Part shown: positions 12,113 to 20,648 of the stretch, one piece after another | Layout: the number at the start of each line of letters is the position of its first letter | Numbering within the stretch: the stretch's first letter is position 1 | Origin: Vibrio sp. FE10 | GTDB taxonomy: Bacteria > Pseudomonadota > Gammaproteobacteria > Enterobacterales > Vibrionaceae | Reading direction: 5' to 3' | DNA length: 64,000 bases | NCBI RefSeq assembly: GCF_030297155.1 | Contig: NZ_AP028067.1 | Coordinates: 2,728,001-2,792,000 of the forward strand | Translations under genes and position numbers: made by a program | The notes under the pieces: model-generated | What the model was told of the DNA's origin: nothing | Database searches by the model: none | Seen by the model: the letters and a program-made list of their open reading frames with translations, nothing else

Positions 12113-12997
12113 ATGGATTTATCTACTCTACCTGCACTGACTGTACTTTCTGACAACGTCACTATCGTCGAACATGAAGGTGTAAAATTGGTTCGCGTTA
12201 TCCATGATAAAGCAAACGCTGCGATTTCGTTGTTTGGCGGTCATGTCGTGTCATTCCAGCCACAAGGTCAAGAAGACCTGATTTGGATGAGCCAACAAGC
12301 TAAATACGACGGAAAAACAGCCCTACGCGGTGGTATTCCAGTATGTTGGCCTTGGTTTGGTCGCATTGCAGCACCAGCACATGGCTTTGCTCGTTCAAGC
12401 GAATGGCAATTGGTTGAGCACCGTGAAAGCGAAGCTGGCGTGATTGTAAGCTTAGGTCTGAAACCTAGCGAAGCGACTCTGGCAGTATGGCCTCATCAAT
12501 TCGATGCGCGATTGAACGTTGAGATTGGCGACCAGCTAAAAGTAACTTTGGATGTGAAGAACACAGATTCGCAACCATGGACTTTCTCTGGTGCGCTACA
12601 CACTTACCTAAATGTTGGCGATATTCACAGCACAACGACTACAGGTATGGGTGCTGAGTACATAGATAGCTTGCAAGGCGGCAAGATCTGCCAAGGTGGT
12701 GCTGAGCTGGTACTGACTGACACTATTGACCGTGTTTACACGCAACCAGAAGCTCAAATCTTCGTTGCCGACAAAAAGCTGGATCGTACACTAACGGTTG
12801 AAAACCACGGCCATAACTCTGCTGTATTGTGGAACCCGTGGGCGGAAGGCGCTGCAAGTATGGGCGACATGCAAGACGATGGTTACCTAACTATGATGTG
12901 CGTAGAATCAACACTGCACGCACCAAGCCTAGAAGCAGGTAAAACGCTCCAGCCTGGCGAAAACCACCAGCTGATTACGGTGATTGCAGCTCAGTAA
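12113..12997 (+). CDS. yeaD: D-hexose-6-phosphate mutarotase, YeaD type
   Basis: Aldose-1-epimerase-superfamily beta-sandwich protein interconverting anomers of glucose-6-phosphate. Family segments are ALRGGIPVCWPWFG, APAHGFARSSEWQL, GALHTYLNVGDI and the C-terminal VLWNPWAEGA block; the His and Asp/Glu residues expected in the active site fall in these. Length is 294 residues, as in E. coli YeaD. It follows gapA directly, the conserved order, but separate terminators suggest independent transcription. An AAGGA ribosome site precedes the start. Confidence 0.92.
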   Translation: MDLSTLPALTVLSDNVTIVEHEGVKLVRVIHDKANAAISLFGGHVVSFQPQGQEDLIWMSQQAKYDGKTALRGGIPVCWPWFGRIAAPAHGFARSSEWQLVEHRESEAGVIVSLGLKPSEATLAVWPHQFDARLNVEIGDQLKVTLDVKNTDSQPWTFSGALHTYLNVGDIHSTTTTGMGAEYIDSLQGGKICQGGAELVLTDTIDRVYTQPEAQIFVADKKLDRTLTVENHGHNSAVLWNPWAEGAASMGDMQDDGYLTMMCVESTLHAPSLEAGKTLQPGENHQLITVIAAQ

Positions 12998-13017
12998 GCG
13001 ACTCAAAAAAACTCTTC

Positions 13018-13043
13018 AAAGGCCGGTTTATCCGGCCTTTTTT
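13018..13043 (+). terminator. Rho-independent terminator after yeaD
   Basis: A 9-bp stem AAAGGCCGG/CCGGCCTTT with a TTTAT loop and a T-run, about 20 bases after the stop. Confidence 0.92.
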
Positions 13044-13093
13044 ACAGCTATTTTTTTTAAAGCTACCTTTTACAACACTACGATGGCTATCAA

Positions 13094-14068
13094 TTAGCTT
13101 TGCTGCTGTGAATAGTGAACTAAAGTTTCTCTATAGAGTGACAATAGAGCATTGTTGTCCACTTGAACGCCGACCTTTTGTGCCGGGAATGAACTCCACT
13201 CATCATTCATATATTTACGTTGGTCAGCTTTCTGAATTGTCATTCCTTCCGCTGGGCCATCAGTTACGACTCTGACCGAGCCACTACGACAGGTAAACAG
13301 AGATGGTTGGATAACATAAGCAATGGCTGAAGGATCGTGAACATGACACCCCTCCATTCCTACCTTTTCAGAATAGAACTTTAAGTAGTAACGGCTAACA
13401 TCCCAGATAAACTGCCCTACCTCTCCAGCATCATCTCGCAAATCATCAAGGTATTGACCAGTAAAGAAGCTCTCCTCCGTGACGTCTAATCCGATAATCA
13501 CGACAGGCCATGATGCCGTAAACACCTTATCCGCAGCGTGAGGATCATCATGGATATTCGCTTCAGCAAATGGCGTCACATTTCCCCTGTGGTCGTTTTC
13601 GCCGAACGCGCCACCCATAACGACCACTTCTTTTACTAAGTCGACAATTTCAGGGTCCGCATCCAGAGCGAGCGCAAGGTTAGTAAGAGGGCCAACCGCC
13701 ACAAGAGTAATCTCTCCAGGTTCCGCTCGAACACTATCGATAATGAACTGGTAAGCCGGCTTATCAATCGCTGTAACATCTAACGAACTTGGCGCTTTCA
13801 CATCACCAAAACCAGCCTCGCCATGCACCACAACCGTAGCGCCAACAGGATCTCTTACTAACGGCTTATCGGTTCCCTTAGCCACAATCGCCTTCATTCC
13901 AAACTTCTGCTTCAGATAAAGGGCGTTTTGAGTCCCGTTGTCTATCGTCGCATTACCATAAACAGTGGTGATGCCCATTAGTTCAATATCCGGATGTGCT
14001 TCCGCAAATAGGATAGCCATTGCATCATCGATGCCCGGATCTGTATCTAGGATGATTTTCTTTGTCAT
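13094..14068 (-). CDS. Inosine/uridine-preferring nucleoside hydrolase
   Basis: Cleaves the N-glycosidic bond of ribonucleosides for salvage. The calcium-binding N-terminal motif is complete (IILDTDPGIDDAMA, Asp8/Asp10/Asp14/Asp15), as are the central VAVGPLTNLALAL and EANIHDDPHAA segments and the C-terminal GCHVHDPSA motif. Its 324 residues are slightly more than the E. coli RihA/B/C proteins, and I cannot assign it to one of those subtypes. It is divergent from rlmA with about 200 bases between. The purine and nucleoside genes elsewhere in the window make a salvage role likely. Confidence 0.85.
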   Translation of the reverse strand: MTKKIILDTDPGIDDAMAILFAEAHPDIELMGITTVYGNATIDNGTQNALYLKQKFGMKAIVAKGTDKPLVRDPVGATVVVHGEAGFGDVKAPSSLDVTAIDKPAYQFIIDSVRAEPGEITLVAVGPLTNLALALDADPEIVDLVKEVVVMGGAFGENDHRGNVTPFAEANIHDDPHAADKVFTASWPVVIIGLDVTEESFFTGQYLDDLRDDAGEVGQFIWDVSRYYLKFYSEKVGMEGCHVHDPSAIAYVIQPSLFTCRSGSVRVVTDGPAEGMTIQKADQRKYMNDEWSSFPAQKVGVQVDNNALLSLYRETLVHYSQQQS

Positions 14069-14272
14069 ATCAGCTTCTAATTAAACAGTAGGAAAGCGTA
14101 GACGATACCCAGAAAAAACGTAGATAAACGTGACCTAAACCTAAGCTCTGATTTTTATTGTAATAAGCCATAAGCTCACTATTCTAGAAGCGGATATTCT
14201 CGCCTTTTTATTTAGCCTGATGCAGACCTTTTTGATAGAATCTGCGCCCAACTCTATGCCTCTGAGATCGTC

Positions 14273-15088
14273 ATGACTTACCAATGCCCTTTGTGTCACC
14301 AACCTTTATCTCAAAACGATCGTACGTTTAAGTGTGAAAAGAACCATCAGTTCGACCTAGCGAAAGAAGGCTATGTCAATTTGATGCCAGCACACCACAA
14401 GCGCTCAAAAGATCCAGGTGACAATAAAGAGATGATGCAGGCACGTCGTCGCTTCCTTGAAGGCAACCATTACGATCCAATGCGCCAAGCCGTTGTTGGA
14501 TTGTGTTCTCGCTACTTGCCAGAAGAGGCACCTAGCCTGTTAGATATTGGTTGTGGCGAAGGGTATTACACCAACGAAATTGCGGTAAATCTTCAAGAAA
14601 AGAGTGGCGCTACTTTTGGCCTAGACATTTCTAAGATTGCTATCAAATATGCCGCTAAACGCTACCCTGCGGTCGATTTCTCTGTTGCTTCGAGTCATCG
14701 CCTACCCTTTGCTGAAAATAGCTTAGACGGCATTCTGCGCATTTACGCGCCATGTAAGGCTGAAGAGTTACAGCGCACCATCAAAGACAATGGCGTCGTG
14801 ATCACCGTGACACCTGCTAGCCGACACCTATATCAGCTACGTGATGCGATTTATGATGGTGTTCGCTTGCACGATGAAGATCCAGAAGTTATCGAAGGTT
14901 TTACGCTTGAGCACCAAGAGCAACTAAACTATATGATGGAACTATCGGGGTCAGAGGCATTCGACCTGCTACAGATGACGCCGTTTGCTTGGAAAGCGAG
15001 TGAAGAGTTTAAACAACAACTCACTGATGCTGAGCAATTCAACTGTGAAGCTGACTTTATGCTGCGAGTGTACCGCAAACAAATTTAA
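14273..15088 (+). CDS. rlmA: 23S rRNA (guanine-745-N1)-methyltransferase
   Basis: Methylates G745 of 23S rRNA using S-adenosylmethionine. An N-terminal zinc ribbon (CPLC near residues 5-8, then FKCEKNHQFDL) precedes a Rossmann methyltransferase with motif I LLDIGCGEGYYT. The family-specific segments EGYVNLMPAHHKRSKDPGDN and LRIYAPCKAEEL are present. Length is 271 residues against 269 in E. coli. A Fur-like site begins two bases after the stop codon and belongs to chaN. Confidence 0.93.
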   Translation: MTYQCPLCHQPLSQNDRTFKCEKNHQFDLAKEGYVNLMPAHHKRSKDPGDNKEMMQARRRFLEGNHYDPMRQAVVGLCSRYLPEEAPSLLDIGCGEGYYTNEIAVNLQEKSGATFGLDISKIAIKYAAKRYPAVDFSVASSHRLPFAENSLDGILRIYAPCKAEELQRTIKDNGVVITVTPASRHLYQLRDAIYDGVRLHDEDPEVIEGFTLEHQEQLNYMMELSGSEAFDLLQMTPFAWKASEEFKQQLTDAEQFNCEADFMLRVYRKQI

Positions 15089-15089
15089 T

Positions 15090-15104
15090 TGATATTGATT
15101 ATCG
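15090..15104. promoter_or_regulatory. Fur box before chaN
   Basis: TGATATTGATTATCG matches the 7-1-7 Fur consensus TGATAAT-N-ATTATCA at 12 of 14 positions. It sits 60 bases upstream of chaN, whose family is iron or haem linked. Confidence 0.75.
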
Positions 15105-15163
15105 TTTGCATTGAAATCTCATCTTGCCTCCTTTAGTATGCGTGTTCTTCAAGGAGGCATTTC

Positions 15164-16123
15164 ATGCAACGTATTATTCTTATCGGATTAGCAACCCTGC
15201 TCACGGCTTGTGCTAATCAACCTTCAAACAACACTTCTCAAAAAGTGGCTAACACGCAAACGGAAATCGTTTCCACATTCTATGATTACCAGTTTGCTTC
15301 TCCACAAGGCGAAACGTTGTCTCTCGAGGCCTTACCTCAACAGTTGATTGACGCTGATGTGGTTCTTATTGGCGAATGGCACACTCATTCGGCAATCCAT
15401 CGTTTTCAAACCGACTTCTTAAAAGCACGCCGCAACACCACATCAAACATCGCGCTTTCAATGGAACAGTTCACCCGAGAGCATCAAGACACATTGAACC
15501 AATATCTAAATGATGAGATTGGCGAACAAGTTCTTATGTCTCAAGCGGCTGCTTGGCCAAATTACGAAAGTGATTACCGCGCGTTAGTTGAGTTCGCTAA
15601 AACCAACGACGTCGATATCATTGCAGCAAACGCACCAAAGCCGTTTGTACAATGTATTGGCCGTAAAGGGTTAACTTATCTAGATCAGCTATCTTCAGAG
15701 CAACGAAACTGGGTTGCATCCGAAGTCGATACTGGCGATAGCCCTTACAAAGAAAAATTCATGGCTTCCATGCATCACGGCACACCAGAGCAAACCGAAA
15801 AGCAGTTTGCCGCTCAGGTAACGTGGGACGAAACCATGGCTGAATCGATTGTTGATTACCTCGCATCGAACCCCAATCAGCAAGTGATTCATGTCGCGGG
15901 CAAATTCCACACCGAAGGTGGTTTAGGCACTGCGGCTTCTATTTTGCGTCGTAACTCTGATTTAAAGGTGGCCGTTATCAGCCCAGTTGACGAATTCTCA
16001 TCGGATACTAATGATTACCAGCTCAAAGTACTTTCTCCACCCGCTCGCTTTGTTCAAAAAGAGAACCGAATGAAGGCATACAAGCACCTATCTAAGCGCG
16101 GCTCCGATCTCAAGTGCGACTAA
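15164..16123 (+). CDS. ChaN family iron/haem-associated lipoprotein
   Basis: A 319-residue lipoprotein: signal MQRIILIGLATLLTAC with the lipid-modified Cys16. The domain begins with ADVVLIGEWHTHSAIHRFQ, the conserved EWHxHxxxH segment of the ChaN/DUF399 family, whose Campylobacter member binds haem. The later VIHVAGKFHTEGGLG stretch holds another conserved histidine. Translation is set by an excellent AAGGAGG ribosome site. A Fur box upstream predicts induction under iron limitation, supporting a role in iron or haem handling at the outer membrane. Function beyond that is not established. Confidence 0.85.
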   Translation: MQRIILIGLATLLTACANQPSNNTSQKVANTQTEIVSTFYDYQFASPQGETLSLEALPQQLIDADVVLIGEWHTHSAIHRFQTDFLKARRNTTSNIALSMEQFTREHQDTLNQYLNDEIGEQVLMSQAAAWPNYESDYRALVEFAKTNDVDIIAANAPKPFVQCIGRKGLTYLDQLSSEQRNWVASEVDTGDSPYKEKFMASMHHGTPEQTEKQFAAQVTWDETMAESIVDYLASNPNQQVIHVAGKFHTEGGLGTAASILRRNSDLKVAVISPVDEFSSDTNDYQLKVLSPPARFVQKENRMKAYKHLSKRGSDLKCD

Positions 16124-16275
16124 ATAAATTCGCTATCCAGACTTAAGCTTTATTTAAGTTGAAGCCTGGCAAGCTAGAAGTTTGGTAAGCGAGAAACCTG
16201 GTAACCTAGAAGTCTAACTCGCTAAAAGCTTGTTCAATCGCGCCCTAAGATAAATATTGATATCGGCATAGGAAT

Positions 16276-16306
16276 TGCTTAATTACCAAGCAGTTTTGAT
16301 TAAGCA
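16276..16306. repeat. 8-bp inverted repeat in the chaN - unknown gene gap
   Basis: TGCTTAAT and ATTAAGCA are separated by 15 bases. The 290-base gap 16124-16413 also contains loosely repeated CCTGG(T/C)AA..CTAGAAGT words near 16160-16220. No ORF or terminator is convincing; the inverted repeat could be an operator 70 bases upstream of the sigma-28-like promoter. Confidence 0.35.
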
Positions 16307-16357
16307 GAAGAAAATGTAATGTGCGAATAAAAAGCATCACTATCGATGATTAATTGC

Positions 16358-16384
16358 ACAAGTTTTTCACACCTCTGCCGATAC
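16358..16384 (+). promoter_or_regulatory. Sigma-28 (FliA)-type promoter
   Basis: ACAAGTTT (16358-16365), an 11-base spacer, then GCCGATAC (16377-16384). This matches the flagellar sigma consensus TAAAGTTT-N11-GCCGATAA at 6 of 8 and 7 of 8 positions with exact spacing, 30 bases upstream of the next gene. Confidence 0.65.
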
Positions 16385-16413
16385 TATATTTAAGGATAGG
16401 TAAGGAGAGCGAT

Positions 16414-16767
16414 ATGACGCCAGTAGGAACGAGTAACACTCAGCTGTATTCACCTTCGCAAATGAACGCACAAGCTAAAAGCACTGAAGCTGAAAAGCCT
16501 GCGCCTCTTAAGGTTGAGCAAAATACCGTTAAGCTTTCTGATGAAGGCAAAGCCCTATTATCTGCCCTTAAAGAAATCGATAAAGAAGCGAAGAGAGTTG
16601 CAGCAGAGAATGAAACCGTAACGGATAAGGTTGAATCATTTGCTCATGGCGCGCTTGGTATGGATCACCCAGATAAGATTGAAGAAGAGGAAGATAACTC
16701 TTATTCAGCAGGGCAATACTTGTCCGCAGCGGCAACGGTTGGTGGCATTCTTCTCGCTCTGATCTAA
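16414..16767 (+). CDS. Conserved-looking protein of unknown function, likely FliA-dependent
   Basis: A 117-residue protein I cannot assign to a family. The start was set at MTPVGTSNTQ because TAAGGAGA lies just before it and the upstream 20 codons cover the promoter. The N-terminal third is disordered and Ser/Gln/Ala rich. It is followed by VKLSDEGKALLSALKEIDKEA, faintly reminiscent of the VxLSD motif that opens the FlgM sigma-binding region, then a charged helix, an acidic IEEEEDN stretch and a hydrophobic C-terminus (YLSAAATVGGILLALI) long enough to sit in a membrane. The sigma-28-like promoter suggests expression with late flagellar or chemotaxis genes. No flagellar gene is nearby. The FlgM resemblance is weak and is not a functional call. 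Confidence 0.75.
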   Translation: MTPVGTSNTQLYSPSQMNAQAKSTEAEKPAPLKVEQNTVKLSDEGKALLSALKEIDKEAKRVAAENETVTDKVESFAHGALGMDHPDKIEEEEDNSYSAGQYLSAAATVGGILLALI

Positions 16768-16853
16768 CCTTACCTCCCTTTATTGCATTCCTTTCACCGC
16801 ACCACGTGCATTGTCCCTATTGCACTGAGCCTCTTTCATTGCAAAAAATCGAT

Positions 16854-16868
16854 TTGTCGTCACGACAA
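16854..16868. promoter_or_regulatory. Perfect palindrome upstream of the BCCT gene
   Basis: TTGTCGT-C-ACGACAA is a perfect 7-1-7 inverted repeat 70 bases before the transporter start. The word CGATTTGTC overlaps its left arm (16850-16858) and recurs at 16875-16883. It looks like a dimeric repressor operator; the regulator is unknown. Confidence 0.5.
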
Positions 16869-16937
16869 CAGACCCGATTTGTCCTAAAAAACGAGTTCAC
16901 GACATAATTCCGTTCTCATTTTAATGGAATAATACTC

Positions 16938-18824
16938 GTGAAAAACTCTTTTGCGCTTATTGATAAGCCAACCTTTTTTGGTGCGATAGCACTCCTACTC
17001 ACGATCATCTTCCCGCTGATTATGTTCCCGACGCAAGGAGCAGACTGGATTGCGGTAGCTAAAACATTTATGACAGACCAACTTGGTTTCTTGTACCTAG
17101 CGCTTGGACTCGCAGCTTGTGCCTTCATGGTTTACGTTGTGTTCAGTGACATGGGACAAATTAAACTGGGTGAAGCTGATGAAGAACCTGAATTCAAAAC
17201 CGCATCATGGGCAGCAATGCTTTTCTGTGGTGGTATCGGGGCGAGTATCTTGTACTGGGGTTGTATTGAGTGGGCTTACTACTATCAATCACCGCCTTTC
17301 CAACTAGAACCTGGCAGTGAAGAAGCCGTTCGTTGGGCTGCGACCTATGGTTTGTTCCACTGGGGTCCGATTGCTTGGTCTATTTACCTAATCCCTGCGA
17401 TTCCTATTGCCTACTTTTTCTATGTACGTAAACAACCTGTACTAAAAATTTCTAGTGCATTGATGCCAGTACTAGGTGAACACCATAGCCGCGGTGTTGC
17501 CGGTAAAGTGGTCGATATCCTATTTATCTTCGGCCTACTAGGTGGTGCTGCGACAACATTAGGTTTAGCTGCCCCTCTTATTACTGAAGGTCTTAACCAT
17601 CTATTCGGCTTGCCAAAAAATAACGTAACTCAAGTTATGGTGCTTCTGGTTTGTACTGCGATATTCGCATACTCATCGTATGCAGGTTTGGAAAAAGGCA
17701 TCAAGATCCTCAGCAACATCAACTTCTGGGGCGCAATGGGACTATTAATATTCGTCCTAATCGCTGGCCCAACGATTTTCATGCTTGAAACAGGCTTAGA
17801 CTCGATTGGTCGCCTATTGTCTAACTTCTTCGTGATGGCAACATGGGCTGAACCATTCGGCGGCTACGGTACGTTTGAAAACACGCACTTCCCACAAGAT
17901 TGGACTATTTTCTACTGGGCATGGTGGCTAGTTTTCGCACCGAGCATGGGCCTGTTTGTTGCGCGTATCTCTCGCGGCAGAACCATTAAACAAATGGTGT
18001 CAGGCTCTATCTTCTTTGGTTCATTAGGCTGTTTCTTATTCTTCATGATCTTAGGTAACTACGGTTTATCCCTACAGTTATCTGGTGAGCTAGATGTCGT
18101 TGCAATCCTAAACGAAGAAGGCGCAACCAAAGCTATCTTCTCGATGTTGGCACAATTGCCGATGAGCACATTAGTGATCGCTGTGTTCACCTTGCTGTGT
18201 ATTATTTTCACTGCAACAACGTTCGACTCGATCTCTTACATTTTGGCGTCAGTAGTACAAAACAACGTAACGGAAGAGCCAATGCGTTGGAACCGAATGT
18301 TCTGGGCATTTACCCTATCATTCCTACCGACGATTCTAATGTTCCTTGGTGGTTTAAGTACGCTTCAAACGGCTGCGATTGTTGGTGGCTTACCGCTACT
18401 GGCTATCTCTGTGATGTTGATGATCTCAGCCGTTCGTGCAACGAGCCTCGATTTGCGTCACCAAGAGAATTATATCGAGCCAACGATTAACATCGAAGAG
18501 CTGCCAGACATGGATCCATGGTCGGCAGAAGGTATGGCATTGGCACAGTTCGAGAAAGAAAAAGATGCAGCACAAGATGCAGCAGAACTTGAACGTGAGG
18601 CTTATAAAGCCCTTGCCGATGTGAAGAAAGAAATCCGCGCTTATGTTCTTGAACAAGGTGCGCAAATGGAAACACATGAGCTTCCTGAAAACCTACAACA
18701 AGCACTTGAGCAGGCTGAAAACAACCTAAGCACAGCTCAAGCGAAAAAAGTTGAGTTATCAGAGCAAGCTCAGAAAGCTCGAGTCGCGTTCAATCAGGTG
18801 GTTGCTGAACTGCCACTTGCTTGA
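16938..18824 (+). CDS. BCCT family osmolyte transporter
   Basis: Sodium- or proton-coupled uptake of betaine, choline or a related quaternary ammonium compound through the inner membrane. About 12 membrane segments run from residue 10 to 500, with the family signature YWAWWLVFAPSMGLFVARIS and aromatic residues of the substrate box. The usual GMGIG segment reads CGGIGAS here, so the coupling ion and substrate cannot be inferred. After residue 520 a long charged cytoplasmic coiled coil (QFEKEKDAAQDAAELEREAY onward) extends the protein to 628 residues; such tails often sense osmotic state. The start is GTG with a GGAA ribosome site. A terminator follows. Vibrios carry several BCCT paralogues and I cannot say which this is. 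Confidence 0.88.
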   Translation: MKNSFALIDKPTFFGAIALLLTIIFPLIMFPTQGADWIAVAKTFMTDQLGFLYLALGLAACAFMVYVVFSDMGQIKLGEADEEPEFKTASWAAMLFCGGIGASILYWGCIEWAYYYQSPPFQLEPGSEEAVRWAATYGLFHWGPIAWSIYLIPAIPIAYFFYVRKQPVLKISSALMPVLGEHHSRGVAGKVVDILFIFGLLGGAATTLGLAAPLITEGLNHLFGLPKNNVTQVMVLLVCTAIFAYSSYAGLEKGIKILSNINFWGAMGLLIFVLIAGPTIFMLETGLDSIGRLLSNFFVMATWAEPFGGYGTFENTHFPQDWTIFYWAWWLVFAPSMGLFVARISRGRTIKQMVSGSIFFGSLGCFLFFMILGNYGLSLQLSGELDVVAILNEEGATKAIFSMLAQLPMSTLVIAVFTLLCIIFTATTFDSISYILASVVQNNVTEEPMRWNRMFWAFTLSFLPTILMFLGGLSTLQTAAIVGGLPLLAISVMLMISAVRATSLDLRHQENYIEPTINIEELPDMDPWSAEGMALAQFEKEKDAAQDAAELEREAYKALADVKKEIRAYVLEQGAQMETHELPENLQQALEQAENNLSTAQAKKVELSEQAQKARVAFNQVVAELPLA

Positions 18825-18870
18825 CATTAGCCATGACACAGTCCATTGATTTGGACTCTCCTAAATAAGC

Positions 18871-18904
18871 CAAAGGCTCACAGAAATGTGAGCCTTTTTT
18901 TATG
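18871..18904 (+). terminator. Rho-independent terminator after the BCCT gene
   Basis: The 10-bp stem AAAGGCTCAC, a 6-base loop and its complement run into a T8 tract. Confidence 0.92.
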
Positions 18905-18943
18905 CTTTTCTAAAAACTTGAGTTATTGCTCAATTTCATATTG

Positions 18944-18972
18944 ATGAAACAAATATGAAACGACTTTGACAC
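18944..18972 (-). promoter_or_regulatory. Possible Pho box upstream of the alkaline phosphatase
   Basis: Three 7-mers with 11-bp periodicity, ATGAAAC, ATGAAAC and TTGACAC, separated by 4 bases. Read on the minus strand they are GTGTCAA, GTTTCAT and GTTTCAT, each 5 of 7 to the PhoB half-site CTGTCAT. The orientation is opposite to the gene, unlike classical Pho promoters, so confidence is limited. Confidence 0.35.
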
Positions 18973-19017
18973 AAATCGGTGTTCTAATCATCCCGCTTAT
19001 ATAAATAGGGATAAATA

Positions 19018-20595
19018 ATGAAGCAGCTTATAAAACCAATTATTGCCGTAATGGCAACTTCCACACTTTCATTTAACGTGCTTTCAGCGGAAATAAAAAA
19101 CGTTATCTTAATGATTGGCGATGGCATGGGACCACAGCAAGTGGGTTTGTTAGAGACTTACGCAAATCGAGCACCGAATTCGATCTATAAAGGGAACAAA
19201 ACAGCCCTTTACCAACTGGCGCAAGAAGGCGTTATTGGTTCATCCCTAACGCATCCGGAAGACGCAATCGTGGTTGACTCAGCTTGCTCTGCGACCATGC
19301 TTGCGACTGGTATTTATAGCGGTTCAGAAGTGATCGGCATTGATTCTCAGGGTAACCATGTTGAGACGGTACTTGAGAAAGCGAAAAAAGCAGGCAAAGC
19401 GACTGGCTTAGTTTCCGACACGCGCTTAACTCACGCGACTCCAGCTTCTTTTGCCGCTCACCAACCTCACCGTTCTTTAGAAAATCAAATTGCATCCGAT
19501 ATGCTTGCAACTGGCGCTGATGTGATGCTATCTGGAGGGCTACGTCATTGGATTCCTAAATCGACCAACGACAAAGGTGAAACCTATAAGCAACTTGAGC
19601 AACTGACTCAAGGTGACGTTTACCTAAAATCAAAGCGTAAAGACGACCGTAACCTTCTTACTGAAGCAGAAAAAGACGGCTACCAATTGGCGTTTAACCG
19701 CAACATGCTAGACGACGCTAAAGGCGATAAACTACTTGGCCTATTCGCCTACTCAGGCATGGATGATGGCATCGCTTACAGCAATAAGAAAAAGAGTGGC
19801 GAACGAACTCAGCCAAGCTTGAAAGAGATGACACAAAAAGCACTCAACATCCTATCCAAAGGTGAAGACGGCTTTTTCCTCATGGTCGAAGGCGGCCAAA
19901 TAGACTGGGCAGGCCACAGTAACGATGCAGGTACGATGCTACATGAATTACTAAAATTCGATGAAGCGATCCAAACTGTGTATGAATGGGCGAAAGATCG
20001 TGAAGACACGCTTGTGATTGTGACTGCAGACCACGAAACAGGCTCTTTCGGTTTCAGCTACTCGTCGAATAACCTACCAAAACCACAGAAACGCTCTGGT
20101 GAAGCCTTCGCCGACCGCGATTATGCACCTAACTTTAACTTTGGCGCATTCAATATTCTTGATGGTTTGTATAATCAGAAGCAAAGCTACTACGGCATGA
20201 TCAGTGAATTTCAGAAACTGGATAAAGCGCAGCAAACACCTGAAAAGCTCGCTGAGATCGTCAACGAAAGCAGTGAGTTCCCTATCACAGCGGAACAAGC
20301 GAAAAACGTGTTAGCGAGTAAGCCGAACCCATACCGATTAGCTCAACACAAATATTTATCAGCAGAAGAAGTGCCTGCTATCAACGATTTCGATGCTTTC
20401 TTCCCATATAACGACCGTGGCAACTTGCTTGCTCGCGAACAAGCAACAGGTCAAAACATCGTTTGGGGTACAGGTACACATACTCACACACCAGTAAACG
20501 TGTTTGCTTGGGGCCCTGCCGAGAAAATATTGCCAGTTTCGAAAATCATGCACCACTCAGAACTGGGTGAGTACATTAAACAACAAGTAAACTAG
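19018..20595 (+). CDS. phoA: Secreted alkaline phosphatase, cold-active Vibrio type
   Basis: Periplasmic or secreted phosphomonoesterase releasing phosphate from organic esters. A Sec signal peptide (about 23 residues, ending FNVLSA) precedes the mature start AEIKNVILMIGDGMG. The nucleophile is the serine of VVDSACSATML, Ser88 of the precursor and Ser65 of the mature enzyme. Metal ligands lie in DWAGHSNDAG, TADHETGSF and GTHTHTPVNV. The 525-residue length includes the large insertion (about 340-430) that forms the dimer-crowning loop in the structurally studied psychrophilic Vibrio enzyme, which this protein matches almost throughout from memory. An AGGGA ribosome site precedes the ATG. Confidence 0.93.
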   Translation: MKQLIKPIIAVMATSTLSFNVLSAEIKNVILMIGDGMGPQQVGLLETYANRAPNSIYKGNKTALYQLAQEGVIGSSLTHPEDAIVVDSACSATMLATGIYSGSEVIGIDSQGNHVETVLEKAKKAGKATGLVSDTRLTHATPASFAAHQPHRSLENQIASDMLATGADVMLSGGLRHWIPKSTNDKGETYKQLEQLTQGDVYLKSKRKDDRNLLTEAEKDGYQLAFNRNMLDDAKGDKLLGLFAYSGMDDGIAYSNKKKSGERTQPSLKEMTQKALNILSKGEDGFFLMVEGGQIDWAGHSNDAGTMLHELLKFDEAIQTVYEWAKDREDTLVIVTADHETGSFGFSYSSNNLPKPQKRSGEAFADRDYAPNFNFGAFNILDGLYNQKQSYYGMISEFQKLDKAQQTPEKLAEIVNESSEFPITAEQAKNVLASKPNPYRLAQHKYLSAEEVPAINDFDAFFPYNDRGNLLAREQATGQNIVWGTGTHTHTPVNVFAWGPAEKILPVSKIMHHSELGEYIKQQVN

Positions 20596-20621
20596 CCTGA
20601 ATCTTTTTTGCTCGTTTCACT

Positions 20622-20646
20622 TAGCGCCCTTCGGGGCGTTTTTTGT
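20622..20646 (+). terminator. Rho-independent terminator after the phosphatase gene
   Basis: A short GC stem CGCCC/GGGCG with a TTCG tetraloop is followed by a T6 tract. Confidence 0.85.
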
Positions 20647-20648
20647 TT

